Assembly: GCA_947088135.1 (NCBI GenBank)
Contig: CAMUFJ010000005.1
Span: 1 to 64,000, forward strand
Length of the DNA stretch: 64,000 bases
Direction of reading: 5' to 3'
Source: an uncultured Clostridia bacterium
Lineage (GTDB): Bacteria > Bacillota > Clostridia > Christensenellales > Borkfalkiaceae
Both the position numbers and the translations under genes were made by a program. The notes beneath the pieces were generated by a model. It had not been told where the DNA came from. It was given only the letters and a program-made list of their open reading frames with translations, and searched no databases. Below, one piece after another: positions 16,798 through 25,827 of the stretch; the stretch's first letter is position 1, and each line of letters starts with the position of its first letter.

Positions 16798-17946
16798 CTA
16801 TGTACTACATCTTATGTTTTTTTGCGCGTCGTTGTGTCTTGACACCCCGTAAACGATTCCCATGCCCGCCATAGTGACAATGAGCGAGGTGTTTCCCGCG
16901 GAAATGAGCGGAAGCGGCAGACCCGTGGGCGGAATACATCCGCTCACGACGAGCGCGTTGAGCGCGGACTGCACCGCAAACGCGAGCATGATACCGGAAA
17001 CGAGCATATAGCCGTAAAAATTTCCGCATTCTCTTGCAATTTTAAAGCCCCGCCAAACGACGAACGCAATGAGCGCAAACAGCGCCAGAACGCCGAGAAA
17101 GCCCGTTTCCTCCGCGATGACGGAGAGAATGAAATCGCTTTCGGAAAAGGGAAGAAAACGGTATTTTTGGCGGGAACGGAAGAGCCCCGTGCCAAAAAAT
17201 TTTCCGTTTCCGAGCGCGTAGAGGGACTGAATGAGCTGATACCCCTCCTCCTTGGGAGAAGCCCACGGATCGACGAAGGCGGACAAACGTTGTAAGCGAT
17301 AAGGCTCCGCCGCAATGAGCACGGGAATAGCAAACAGCACGGGAACGCAGATCGCCGCAATGGTAGCAGGCGACGCCCCGCTCAAAAAAATCATGCCGAG
17401 CATCACCGCGCCCACGCACATCGTGACCGACATATTCGGCTCTAACATGATGAGAATGCAAATGGAAAGCCCCGCCCCGAGCACGGGGAGCACCCCTTTT
17501 AGCGACCGCATACGGGCGGGATCTTTTGCAAAATATCCTGCGGTAAACAGAACGAGCGCATATTTGGCGAGCTCGGAGGGCTGAATCGTGATCGGCCCTA
17601 ATCCGATCCAACGGGTCGCGCCGTAGTTGCTCTTGCCCACCCCCGGAATAAAGACGATCGCAAGCAAGATAAGCGATACGACGAGGGCGGGCAGACCGAC
17701 TTTTTTCATGCGTTCGTAGGGAAGAAAGGAAATTCCGATCATCGCGGCAAGCCCGAGCACGAATCCGATCGCCTGCTTTTTCAAAAAATAAAATGCGTCG
17801 CCGTACTGCACCTGCGCGTTGTAACAGCTTGCGGAGTATACGCACACAAGTCCGTACGCCGCAAGCACAACGACCCCTGCAAGAAAGAGCAGGTCACCCC
17901 TGCTCTTGCCTTTTTCCGAATCCTTATTCGATTTCGCTCGTTTCAC
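16798..17946 (-). CDS. ftsW: SEDS-family peptidoglycan polymerase FtsW
   Basis: A 382-residue polytopic membrane protein of the SEDS family (about ten transmembrane helices), the septal glycan polymerase that pairs with FtsI. Family segments are clear: GATRWIGLG, QPSELAKYAL, GYQLIQSLYALGNG, ESDFILSVIAEETG and GLPLPLISAGNTSL. FtsW rather than RodA is chosen from its place between murD and murA in the dcw cluster. Two positions are unusual. The loop normally reading DPxxDPxGxGYQ, whose second Asp is the catalytic residue in studied SEDS proteins, reads DPWASPKEEGYQ, with Ser at residue 230 (codon 17257-17259). The usual QPDFGT-like motif reads EPNMSV. Start is GTG at 17946, inside murD, with GGAGG upstream; the overlap with murD is 23 bp. 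Confidence 0.95.
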   Translation of the reverse strand: MKRAKSNKDSEKGKSRGDLLFLAGVVVLAAYGLVCVYSASCYNAQVQYGDAFYFLKKQAIGFVLGLAAMIGISFLPYERMKKVGLPALVVSLILLAIVFIPGVGKSNYGATRWIGLGPITIQPSELAKYALVLFTAGYFAKDPARMRSLKGVLPVLGAGLSICILIMLEPNMSVTMCVGAVMLGMIFLSGASPATIAAICVPVLFAIPVLIAAEPYRLQRLSAFVDPWASPKEEGYQLIQSLYALGNGKFFGTGLFRSRQKYRFLPFSESDFILSVIAEETGFLGVLALFALIAFVVWRGFKIARECGNFYGYMLVSGIMLAFAVQSALNALVVSGCIPPTGLPLPLISAGNTSLIVTMAGMGIVYGVSRHNDAQKNIRCST

Positions 17947-19333
17947 CCACGCCCCCTCCGTCCGTCACGATTTCGCCTTTCACCCGCTCGGAAGCAAGGA
18001 TACTCAACATTTCCGCGAACCGCTCTCCACGCTCCTCGTAGCTTCGGAAGCTATCGAAGCTTGCCGAAGCGGGCGACAAAAGCACGTTCTGTCCTCGCTT
18101 TGCGGTAAGATACGCGACCCGCACCGCCATATCGAAGGGGCGGCAAAGCGTGACGGCGGTGTACCCGCTTTTCAGCGCCGCATTGAGAACGCGGAACGCA
18201 TTTTCCCCGTAAATGACCGCGTGTACGACGCCCGATTTTTTCAGCGCCTCGAAGAGCGGCTCGTAGGCATACCCCTTATCCTTACCGCCGAGCAAAATGA
18301 CGCTTTCCCCCTTAATGCTCTCAACTGCTTTTACGGCAGAATCGACGTTGGTCGCCTTGGAGTCGTCGATAAACGCTATACCGTCCAATTCGCCCACCCG
18401 CTGTAAGCGGTGCTTCACTCCGCGGAAGCTCTTCAACGCCGCGGTAACGGCGGCGGATCCCGCGCCCATAATCTTCGCCGCACACATGGCGGCAAGCGCG
18501 TTTGCGCGGTTATGTTCCCCCTCCAACGGAAGCTCGTTTACAGGGAAGACGCGTTCACCGTAATAGCAAAAATATCCGTCGGCGATGTATCCCCCCTCGA
18601 CCCGCTCTTTCAAAGAAAACCAAACCACCTGCGCACGCGTCTTTTCCGCAAAACCGCGTACGACGGGATCGTCGTAATTGAGCACGGCGTATTCGCTTTC
18701 CGCACTGTTTTTGAATAGACGTGATTTTAGATATATGTAATTCTCCATGCTGTAATGGCGGTTCAAATGATCCTCCGTCACGTTGAGCACGACGCCCACG
18801 TGCGGGCACAGCGAATAGAGCGTTTCAAGCTGAAAGGAAGAGATTTCCGCCACGGCGATCCCGTCCTCTCCCAATTCCTGCAAGCATGAAGTGATGGGTT
18901 TGCCGACGTTCCCGCAAGCGACTGCGTTTTTACCGGACGCGCGCAAGATGCTTTCGATCATGGTAACGGTGGTTGTTTTGCCGTTCGTACCCGTGACGGC
19001 AACGACGGGACATCTCAAGGCGAGCACGCCGAGCTCCGCTTCCCCGATGATGCGCTTCCCGTCCCGCTTAAAGGAAACGGGCAGCGGGTGATCGACGGGG
19101 ATACCGGGGCTAAGCACGAGCACGTCGCAATGCTCGGCCTTATCGGAAAGCTCCCCGCGCTCCACAACGCGCGCCCCGAGTTCCGAGAGCTTGTGCGCCG
19201 CATTCCTTACGTTTTCATCTTCCACGTCGTCGTACACGTACACCGACGCGCCCTTTTTCAAAAGGTATTCCGTTGCCGCCACACCCGAACGGGAAAGCCC
19301 CGCCACGAGAAAAGTTTGCTCTGTAAATAACAT
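17924..19333 (-). CDS. murD: UDP-N-acetylmuramoyl-L-alanine--D-glutamate ligase
   Basis: A 469-residue Mur ligase that adds D-glutamate to UDP-MurNAc-L-Ala, using the D-glutamate made by the MurI encoded nearby. Three domains are visible: an N-terminal Rossmann-like UDP-binding domain (GLSRSGVAATEYLL), a central ATPase with P-loop GTNGKTTT (about 113-120) and the EISSFQLE segment typical of MurD, and a C-terminal domain with FIDDSKATN. Family length is about 450. It starts 33 bp after mraY and overlaps ftsW by 23 bp. Confidence 0.97.
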   Translation of the reverse strand: MLFTEQTFLVAGLSRSGVAATEYLLKKGASVYVYDDVEDENVRNAAHKLSELGARVVERGELSDKAEHCDVLVLSPGIPVDHPLPVSFKRDGKRIIGEAELGVLALRCPVVAVTGTNGKTTTVTMIESILRASGKNAVACGNVGKPITSCLQELGEDGIAVAEISSFQLETLYSLCPHVGVVLNVTEDHLNRHYSMENYIYLKSRLFKNSAESEYAVLNYDDPVVRGFAEKTRAQVVWFSLKERVEGGYIADGYFCYYGERVFPVNELPLEGEHNRANALAAMCAAKIMGAGSAAVTAALKSFRGVKHRLQRVGELDGIAFIDDSKATNVDSAVKAVESIKGESVILLGGKDKGYAYEPLFEALKKSGVVHAVIYGENAFRVLNAALKSGYTAVTLCRPFDMAVRVAYLTAKRGQNVLLSPASASFDSFRSYEERGERFAEMLSILASERVKGEIVTDGGGVGETSEIE

Positions 19334-19366
19334 GAATCACTCCCTTTCCCGCGAAATAGCGCGGGC

Positions 19367-20320
19367 TCAAACAAACGGTAACAACAGCGTAGCCCCCAAT
19401 ACGGCGGTAACGAGCGCATACGCGTAAGAAATTTTCCCCTCCGAGTATCCCTTCTCCTGAAAATGGTGGTGAATGGGAGCCATTAGGAAAACCCGCTTGC
19501 CTGTTTTTTTATAGTATATTACTTGAATGATGACGGATATGCTTGAAAGGACAAACATTATTCCCGCAATCGGGATGACGAGCGCATTGCCCGTAAACAG
19601 GCAGACGCAAGCGGCAAAGCCGCCCAAAGACAGAGAACCCGTATCCCCCATAAACACGCTTGCGCGGTTGGTGTTAAACACGAGATAGGCGGCAAGCGCA
19701 CCCGTAAGACAAATGCAGAGGATCGCCGAATCCCCGTCCCCTTCCTGTAAAATAAGAAGCGTCGCGACAAACGCAAAGAAAACGGCGGAAACGGAGCCCG
19801 CAAGCCCGTCAAGCCCGTCCGTAAGATTCACGCTGTTTACCGTGGCGAGCAAAACGAAAATGCCGAGCGGCAACATTCCCCAACCGACGTCTACCGTGAG
19901 GCGGGTGTAAGGAATGCGCAACACGGTGATCCCCTCGAAACAGCAATAAAGAGAAGCCATTACCGCAACGGCGAGCTGGAAAATAATTTTTTGATAAGGG
20001 CGCAAACCGAGGTTTTCCCCACGCCGTTTTTTCAACAAATCGTCGAGAAAGCCCACGGCGAGATAGCCGACCCCCACGGCAACAGTCACAAGAAATGGCT
20101 TGTCCCTCACTCCGCCCATAATAAGCGCTACGATGCAAGCGGAAAAAATAAAGGCAAGTCCGCCCATTGTGGGCGTACCCCCTTTACTTTTGTGTTCCTT
20201 AACGTAGGAAAGAATATTTTGTCCCGCCCCCAACCGCTTGAGAAGCGGGATCTCTGCCGCGCAAAGTACGAGGGAGAGCACGAAGGCGATCAACGCCGAT
20301 AATAGCATGGTTCTCGTCAT
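19367..20320 (-). CDS. mraY: Phospho-N-acetylmuramoyl-pentapeptide transferase
   Basis: A 317-residue integral membrane enzyme with about ten helices that moves phospho-MurNAc-pentapeptide to undecaprenyl phosphate, making lipid I. Diagnostic motifs: GGTPTMGG near residues 47-54, DDLLKK after the fourth helix (the Asp-Asp catalytic region), NSVNLTDGLDGLA near 163-175, and the C-terminal APIHHHFQEKGYSE loop with its histidines. Length is standard. The ATG overlaps the murE stop codon by 4 bp (ATGA), indicating translational coupling. Confidence 0.98.
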   Translation of the reverse strand: MTRTMLLSALIAFVLSLVLCAAEIPLLKRLGAGQNILSYVKEHKSKGGTPTMGGLAFIFSACIVALIMGGVRDKPFLVTVAVGVGYLAVGFLDDLLKKRRGENLGLRPYQKIIFQLAVAVMASLYCCFEGITVLRIPYTRLTVDVGWGMLPLGIFVLLATVNSVNLTDGLDGLAGSVSAVFFAFVATLLILQEGDGDSAILCICLTGALAAYLVFNTNRASVFMGDTGSLSLGGFAACVCLFTGNALVIPIAGIMFVLSSISVIIQVIYYKKTGKRVFLMAPIHHHFQEKGYSEGKISYAYALVTAVLGATLLLPFV

Positions 20321-21747
20321 TTCAGTTTCCCAAGGATATTCCCGATTACAGTTTTATCACTGTAACTGTATTTTATTCCCATGATTTCCTGCTCGCATTC
20401 CCCGCCTTTTCCCGCAACCAGCAAAATATCCCCCTCGCCGAGAAGTCCTACGGCATACTCTGTGGCGCGTTCCCGCTCTTCCACGATTGTATATTCCCCC
20501 GATACTGCGCTATACCCCTTCTCGATCTCCTTGATAATGGCAAGCGGTTCTTCGTAACGCGGATTATCTGAGGTGAGCACGGCATAATCGGCAAAACGCG
20601 CCGCCGTTTCGCCCATTAACGGGCGTTTGCCCCTGTCGCGGTTTCCTCCGCAACCGAACAGCACGACGAGCTTCCCGTCGCAATACGGGCGCAACGCGGT
20701 CAGAGATTTTTCAAGACCGTCCGGCGTATGCGCAAAATCCACTACGATATCCGCACCCCGCGTTCGCCCCACCCATTCGAGCCGTCCGTCTACGCGCGTT
20801 TTGCGCAATCCGTCGGCAATATCCACAGCTCCGACGCCGTATCGCCCCGCAGCAGTAGCCGCCGCAAGCGCGTTATACACGTTATGCCGCCCCGTCAGAG
20901 GCACGAACACCTCGCACAGCTCGTCGCTCAAATTGAGCAACGCGCGCGTGCCAGCAAGCTCTTCCCGCTCCACAATGGCAAAGGAATCGGCAGGGCTGTC
21001 CAATCCGTACGTCTTATATTCCCCGCAAGAAAGCTCTTGTGAAAACCGGTCGTCCGCGTTCAAAATCGCAACCTTGCACCGTCCGTCGGAAAAAAGCGAT
21101 TTTTTCGCTTCTCCGTATGTACGCATATCTCCGAAGAAATCCAAATGGTCCTGCGAAAGATTGGTAAAAATTGCCGTATCGTAACAAATCGGACAATCTT
21201 TTTTGAGGGCAAGCGCGTGCGCCGACACCTCCATCACTACAATCTCGATCCCCTTTTCCACCATGTCGCCGAGCAAGGAGAATAGTGACGCGGGATCGGG
21301 CGTCGTGAGCGACGGCGCGACCGTAACGGAAGCATACTTCGCCCCGAGCGTTCCGAGCATTCCCACTTTTTTACCGGCTTCAAGCAAGATATTGTAAAAC
21401 ATATGCGTAACGGTGGTTTTGCCGTTCGTCCCCGTAACGCCTACGATTTTCAGCTTTTTTTCGGGGTGTCCGTAAAACGCCGCGCAGAGGCGCGCCATAG
21501 CTTCCCGCCCGTCCTTTACGACGAGCTGAGGAATGCTCACCCCCGTATCACGCTCGCAAACGACTGCGGCGCAGCCCCGTTCCTCCGCTTCGCGCGCATA
21601 AATATGGGAATCGACGTGCGTTCCGCCGAAACAAAAAAACAAATCCCCTTCGCCCGCGACACGGCTGTCCGAACACAATCCCGTGACGGTCGCGTCGCCT
21701 GAGAGATTCACGTCTTCCAGTTCGCGGACAAGCTCCGATAATTTCAT
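20317..21747 (-). CDS. murE: UDP-MurNAc-tripeptide synthetase, meso-diaminopimelate type
   Basis: A 476-residue Mur ligase that adds the third stem-peptide residue. The P-loop GTNGKTTVTHM and the UDP-binding N-terminal domain are intact. The specificity motif near residue 392 reads DNPRYEEP. DNPR marks meso-diaminopimelate ligases, whereas lysine-adding enzymes have different residues there, so the wall should be of the meso-DAP type. This fits the diaminopimelate epimerase domain encoded at 49313. A carbamylated-lysine region (GRCKVAILNADD) is also visible. It overlaps both neighbours by 4 bp (ftsI upstream, mraY downstream). Confidence 0.97.
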   Translation of the reverse strand: MKLSELVRELEDVNLSGDATVTGLCSDSRVAGEGDLFFCFGGTHVDSHIYAREAEERGCAAVVCERDTGVSIPQLVVKDGREAMARLCAAFYGHPEKKLKIVGVTGTNGKTTVTHMFYNILLEAGKKVGMLGTLGAKYASVTVAPSLTTPDPASLFSLLGDMVEKGIEIVVMEVSAHALALKKDCPICYDTAIFTNLSQDHLDFFGDMRTYGEAKKSLFSDGRCKVAILNADDRFSQELSCGEYKTYGLDSPADSFAIVEREELAGTRALLNLSDELCEVFVPLTGRHNVYNALAAATAAGRYGVGAVDIADGLRKTRVDGRLEWVGRTRGADIVVDFAHTPDGLEKSLTALRPYCDGKLVVLFGCGGNRDRGKRPLMGETAARFADYAVLTSDNPRYEEPLAIIKEIEKGYSAVSGEYTIVEERERATEYAVGLLGEGDILLVAGKGGECEQEIMGIKYSYSDKTVIGNILGKLK

Positions 21748-23501
21748 ATGTTTCCTCCTTGCGTCGGCTTCAACCCGTTGATGCGTATGATTCCTTCAAA
21801 TATTTCTTTTGCGCAGGGCGCGGCGACCGTGCTCCCGTAGTAGGAACCCGTCGGCTCGTCCACAATTACAAGCGCGAGATAACTCGGGTTATCGGCGGGA
21901 AAATATCCTACGAAAGAGGAAATGTATTTCCCTTGCGCGATCACGCCGTTTTCGTACTTCTGCGCCGTGCCCGTTTTCCCCGCGACCCGATAACCGTCTA
22001 TATATGCTTTCTTCCCGCTTCCGTCCCGCACCACGCCTTCTAACATCCCGCTCAAAATTCGGGAAGCTTCTTCGCTCACCGTTCTGCCGAGCAGGGCAGG
22101 CTTAGTCTTTTCGGAAATCGATCCGTCGTCCGAAAAGATTTCGGAAACCAAACGCGGTGAATAATAATACCCGCCGTTTACCGCCGAGGCGGCGGCGCAG
22201 GCAAGCTGTAAGGGCGTAACAGCGATCGCCTGTCCGAAGCCGATACGCGCCAAATCCGCCGACTGCACCGTGCTTTCGGGCAAAAGCATTCCGATCGATT
22301 CGCCTGAAAAATCCAGTCCCGTCGCCCGTCCGAAGCGAAACGCCGAAAGATAATCGTAGAACTTTTCCTTGCCGAGCGCGAGCGCAATATCCACAAAACA
22401 GGGGTTGCAACTGTTGTTGAGCGCTTCGGCAAGCGTTTGGTTGGAGTGCTTCCCGTTCGAATGGTCGCTCCAACATTTAATTTGCGAGCCCTCCACCGTT
22501 CTCGTTCTCCCGCTCGGGAACACGTGCCGTTCGGAAAAAGCCGCGGGATTCCCTTGCAAATACTCCTCGATATTGGCGGCGGACGTAACGATTTTAAAGG
22601 TAGAGCCCGGTTCGTAAACGTCGCTCACAAGGCAGTTCCTCGAAAGCTTATTGAGCGCGGAAATATCGTCGCGCGGAATGTCGTTCAAATCATACGAAGG
22701 CAAATTGACCATTGCAAGCACGGAAAAATCGGACGGGTCGAGCACGACGCAACGCGCCGCCTTCGCCTCGGAAGAAAGCAGAACCTTTTCCATGACCTCT
22801 TCGGCAAGCGCCTGTATACGGAAATCAAGGGTAAGCCTAACGTTGAGCCCGTCCTCCGCAGGCAAATATGCGGCGGTTGCTCCCTCCAAATCAACGCCTA
22901 TAAGGTCGGTTTCGAATAAAATTTCCCCGTCCGCGCCCGATAGAAATTTGTTATAATATTGCTCGACGCCCGTCGTTCCCGAACGGTCGTACGAAGTAAA
23001 CCCGAGCACCTGACAGGCAAGCGACCCGTAGGGATAAATGCGCACGTTGTCGCGTGCATAGTAGACGCCGTCGAGCGCGGCGCCCTCTATTTTTTCTACG
23101 ACCGACTTTTCCGCGGCGCGCACGATTGTAATTTCCGAACGGCTTTTGTCCGTCAGCTTTTTGTATATCTCGTCATAGGAGGCGTCCAGTCGGGAAGAAA
23201 GCAGCGTTGCGCTTCCCTCCGCGTCCTTTACGGCTGATGCGCGCGCGAACACGCTATAAGCCGTACGGTTTCCCGCAAGAAGTTCGCCGTTTTTATCGTA
23301 GATTTTCCCCCTGCTTGCGATGACGGGGATCTCCCGCGTCCACTGATCTATCGCACGGTAATGCAAGGTATCCTCCCAAATCACCTGAATATAGAAGAAC
23401 CGCCCCAAAAAGATTAAAAAAATAAAGGCTATCGCCGTAATTACGGCAAATAACCTCTTTTGCAATGTACTTAACGAATATTCTTTTTTACGCTTTTTTA
23501 T
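21744..23501 (-). CDS. ftsI: Septal class B penicillin-binding protein FtsI/PBP2, apparent AUA start
   Basis: A transpeptidase that cross-links septal peptidoglycan with FtsW. One N-terminal transmembrane helix is followed by a dimerisation domain and the penicillin-binding domain with all three motifs: STFK (near 286 of the TTG-based numbering), SCN in the ALNNSCNP block, and KTGT near 495. There are no C-terminal PASTA domains. Start choice: no ATG or GTG lies between the in-frame stop just upstream (about 23535) and the helix. The TTG at 23465 has no ribosome site. An ATA codon at 23499-23501 lies 5 nt after a strong GGAGGGG and adds the basic tail IKKRKKEYSLST expected before the helix. 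I therefore place the start at AUA; a sequencing error (ATA for ATG) or use of the TTG are the alternatives. Confidence 0.85.
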   Translation of the reverse strand: MKKRKKEYSLSTLQKRLFAVITAIAFIFLIFLGRFFYIQVIWEDTLHYRAIDQWTREIPVIASRGKIYDKNGELLAGNRTAYSVFARASAVKDAEGSATLLSSRLDASYDEIYKKLTDKSRSEITIVRAAEKSVVEKIEGAALDGVYYARDNVRIYPYGSLACQVLGFTSYDRSGTTGVEQYYNKFLSGADGEILFETDLIGVDLEGATAAYLPAEDGLNVRLTLDFRIQALAEEVMEKVLLSSEAKAARCVVLDPSDFSVLAMVNLPSYDLNDIPRDDISALNKLSRNCLVSDVYEPGSTFKIVTSAANIEEYLQGNPAAFSERHVFPSGRTRTVEGSQIKCWSDHSNGKHSNQTLAEALNNSCNPCFVDIALALGKEKFYDYLSAFRFGRATGLDFSGESIGMLLPESTVQSADLARIGFGQAIAVTPLQLACAAASAVNGGYYYSPRLVSEIFSDDGSISEKTKPALLGRTVSEEASRILSGMLEGVVRDGSGKKAYIDGYRVAGKTGTAQKYENGVIAQGKYISSFVGYFPADNPSYLALVIVDEPTGSYYGSTVAAPCAKEIFEGIIRINGLKPTQGGNI

Positions 23502-23536
23502 GTGGACCCCTCCAAAGACCTCGGCTTGAAATCAAC

Positions 23537-24280
23537 TCAGTCTTTTACCATTCCGTTTGCCGTCGCATATTCTTCGATGCGCTCGGCATACGTACCCTCG
23601 CCGTTTTCCATATCGTGTATCTGCTCGGAAAGGCGCTGATACGTTTCCTGTTGTTCTTGTAGTCTTGAACGGAGCGAATCGTTATTCGCATGAATGGAGT
23701 TCAAAATCGCCGTGTTTACGCAGATGAATACAATCGCAAGCACAATCGCACAAACTACGGAAACAAGAGCGATTTTCGCCTTAGTGGAAAGCACGGAGAA
23801 AAGATGAGGTTTTACCGTCGCAGCAGTTTCGATCTCCGCACGACGGAGCGTTTCCATGGTGCGGCGGGTGGGCGTAGCGTCCTCCTCGTTGTCGGGCCGG
23901 CATACGGGCGCAGGAATTTCCACCGTTTCAGCACGGGGCTGAGCGGGCGCGGTAAGAACGTCTCCCTCTTCCGACTGCAATTTCCCGTCTTTATATACAA
24001 TGCCCTCGAAAAGCTTACGGCTCTCGGCAGGCGCGCTATATGCGCGGTAATCGGCAATGCGTTGCTTTGCGGTATGCGTGAAATCGGTTTCGGGCTCTTG
24101 GACGACCGTATCTTCGGCGAGCGCGGCCTTAGCCTCCACCGCTTCCGCCGTGGAATCCGCATACAAAATACGCTTATAAGCGTCCGATTCGCGGACGTGC
24201 TTCAATTCCGCCAGCTCGCGCTGTAACAGATCTTTCCTCTCTTCACGGGTTGTCTGCTCTTGTAAAGAAAGCACCGCCAT
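23537..24280 (-). CDS. ftsL: FtsL-like bitopic division protein with long cytoplasmic region
   Basis: A 247-residue protein placed exactly where ftsL lies, between rsmH and ftsI. Residues 1-165 are charged and rich in Ala/Glu, predicted cytoplasmic and partly coiled coil (LQRELAELKHVRESDAYKRIL). One transmembrane helix (about 172-196) is followed by a coiled-coil external part (NNDSLRSRLQEQQETYQRLSEQIHDM). Typical FtsL is about 100-120 residues, so the cytoplasmic part is several times longer than usual. Sequence identity alone would not prove FtsL; position and topology do. The ATG follows AGGAAGGAG. Its partner FtsQ is encoded further down the same transcript. Confidence 0.75.
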   Translation of the reverse strand: MAVLSLQEQTTREERKDLLQRELAELKHVRESDAYKRILYADSTAEAVEAKAALAEDTVVQEPETDFTHTAKQRIADYRAYSAPAESRKLFEGIVYKDGKLQSEEGDVLTAPAQPRAETVEIPAPVCRPDNEEDATPTRRTMETLRRAEIETAATVKPHLFSVLSTKAKIALVSVVCAIVLAIVFICVNTAILNSIHANNDSLRSRLQEQQETYQRLSEQIHDMENGEGTYAERIEEYATANGMVKD

Positions 24281-24325
24281 GTTCTTTTCTCCTTCCTATC
24301 TTATTCTGCGGTTTGCCCAATCATG

Positions 24326-25258
24326 CTATATTTTTTCCGCAATCCTCAGTTTTGCGCTTTTACTGCGCGAATTATGTTCGATTTCTTCTTCGCCCGCCGT
24401 AATCGGCTTGCGAGTCGGCAGGACGATCTCCTGTACCTTTCCGCATACGCACACGGGGAACTCCTTAGGACAAGTACACGCCGTGCTCATATCGCGAAAT
24501 ACCTCTTTTACGATTCTGTCTTCCAACGAATGGAAAGTAAGGATACAGCCCCGTCCGCCCTTTTTCAGCCGCCTCGTAAGTCCTTCGACGCATTCGCGCA
24601 AGCCGTCCAGTTCGCCGTTCACCTCAATGCGAATCGCCTGAAAAGTCTTTCTCGCACAAGCGTTAAAGCGGTATTTTGCGGGAACGCTCTGTTCTACGAT
24701 TTCTTCCAGCTCTTTGCAGGTTTCAATCACCCGAGCAGAACGTCTTCTAACAATGTTCCTAGCGATCGACGCCGCAAACGTTTCTTCGCCGTACTCTCTG
24801 AGGATTTTTCTCAACTCCTCTTCGGAATACCCGTTTACAACTTCCCGCGCCGTGAATCCGGAGCGTCTATCCATTCTCATGTCGAGCGCGGCGTTTCCGT
24901 TTTTATAGGAGAATCCGCGTTCCTCGTCATCTATTTGATGAGAAGAAATGCCGAGATCGAGAAGATAGCCGTCTATTTCTCCGATCCCCGCCTCCGCGAA
25001 CACCTCGTCAAAGTGTTTAAAGTCGGTGCGGAACAGCTCGTATCTGCCCTCAAAGCCTTTGAGCCTCTTCGTAGCCTCTTGTATCGCGTCGCCGTCCTTA
25101 TCGGTTGCAATCAGCCTTACGCTTGGGTTGCGGGCAAGAATTTCATAGGAATGTCCCGCGCCTCCCACCGTGCCGTCGAAGTAAATTCCGCCGTCGCGAA
25201 GACGTAAGCCCTTTATCACTTCTTCCTTCATAATGGGAAGATGATAGGTTTCGCTCAT
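24326..25258 (-). CDS. rsmH: 16S rRNA (cytosine1402-N4)-methyltransferase
   Basis: A 310-residue SAM-dependent methyltransferase (formerly MraW) that modifies C1402 in the ribosomal decoding centre. The N-terminus has the family HxPIMKEEV block and the SAM motif DGTVGGAGHS at about residues 29-38. DLGISSHQID, a near-perfect form of the family DLGvSSxQlD motif, and the C-terminal LTFHSLEDRIVK are also present. It lies 9 bp after mraZ, the usual order. Confidence 0.98.
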   Translation of the reverse strand: MSETYHLPIMKEEVIKGLRLRDGGIYFDGTVGGAGHSYEILARNPSVRLIATDKDGDAIQEATKRLKGFEGRYELFRTDFKHFDEVFAEAGIGEIDGYLLDLGISSHQIDDEERGFSYKNGNAALDMRMDRRSGFTAREVVNGYSEEELRKILREYGEETFAASIARNIVRRRSARVIETCKELEEIVEQSVPAKYRFNACARKTFQAIRIEVNGELDGLRECVEGLTRRLKKGGRGCILTFHSLEDRIVKEVFRDMSTACTCPKEFPVCVCGKVQEIVLPTRKPITAGEEEIEHNSRSKSAKLRIAEKI

Positions 25259-25267
25259 TACCGCCCC

Positions 25268-25732
25268 TTATTTGGAAGCTTCGGGCTCTACGCCCTCTTT
25301 CTTCTTATATAGAATGCTGTTGATTTCACCGATCGACTTTTTAGCGATCTTGTTGTCGTAAGTTTCTTGATCCCACATTTCAAGCGATTTGCCAAGACCC
25401 AAAGTAACGACGTCTTTTTTAATATCGGCCTCGCTGTGAACCCAAGCGGGAAGTTGCGTTCTGCCCTGCCCGTCGAAGATCACTTCGTCGATAAATCCGA
25501 CCATGGAGGAAATCGCGTCGTCCTCGATCCCGCTCGCACTCGGCTCGGCGTTGGCGATGAGATCCAAAATATGCGTGAGCTGCGACTCGGGCATAATGGA
25601 AACCCGCCCTTGCTTGTAACGCACGAAATAAAGCTGTTCACCCTTGGGAAAGAGCGCTTTGAACTTCGCGGGAATACGGATTCTGTTTTTTGCGTCTACT
25701 TGGTGATAAACTCTTCCGACAAGCAATCCCAT
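25268..25732 (-). CDS. mraZ: Transcriptional regulator MraZ
   Basis: A 154-residue protein with two SpoVT/AbrB-like swapped-hairpin domains. The first contains YHQVDAKNRIRIPAKFK and the second IFDGQGRTQLPAWV, both matching the DxxGRxxLP theme. MraZ forms ring oligomers and represses the dcw operon by binding short direct repeats in its own promoter. Such repeats are visible just upstream. AGGAG precedes the ATG. It is the first gene of the cluster. Confidence 0.97.
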   Translation of the reverse strand: MGLLVGRVYHQVDAKNRIRIPAKFKALFPKGEQLYFVRYKQGRVSIMPESQLTHILDLIANAEPSASGIEDDAISSMVGFIDEVIFDGQGRTQLPAWVHSEADIKKDVVTLGLGKSLEMWDQETYDNKIAKKSIGEINSILYKKKEGVEPEASK

Positions 25733-25767
25733 AATCGCGCTCTCCTTTGGTGGATTTCAGAGCCATC

Positions 25768-25827
25768 TGCCCATTCTTGTGCCCAAATGACCACTGATGA
25801 CCCTATTATATATCAATTTTTGACCAC
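25768..25827 (-). promoter_or_regulatory. Probable MraZ-binding repeats in the mraZ leader and promoter
   Basis: On the minus strand TGG(G/T)CA-type repeats occur at 25768-25773 and 25780-25785 (both TGGGCA, 12 bp apart), and at 25788-25793 and 25821-25826 (both TGGTCA); a related GGGTCA lies at 25798-25803. They resemble the GTGGG-type MraZ boxes known from other bacteria and span the -35/-10 spacer and leader, consistent with autorepression. Confidence 0.55.
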
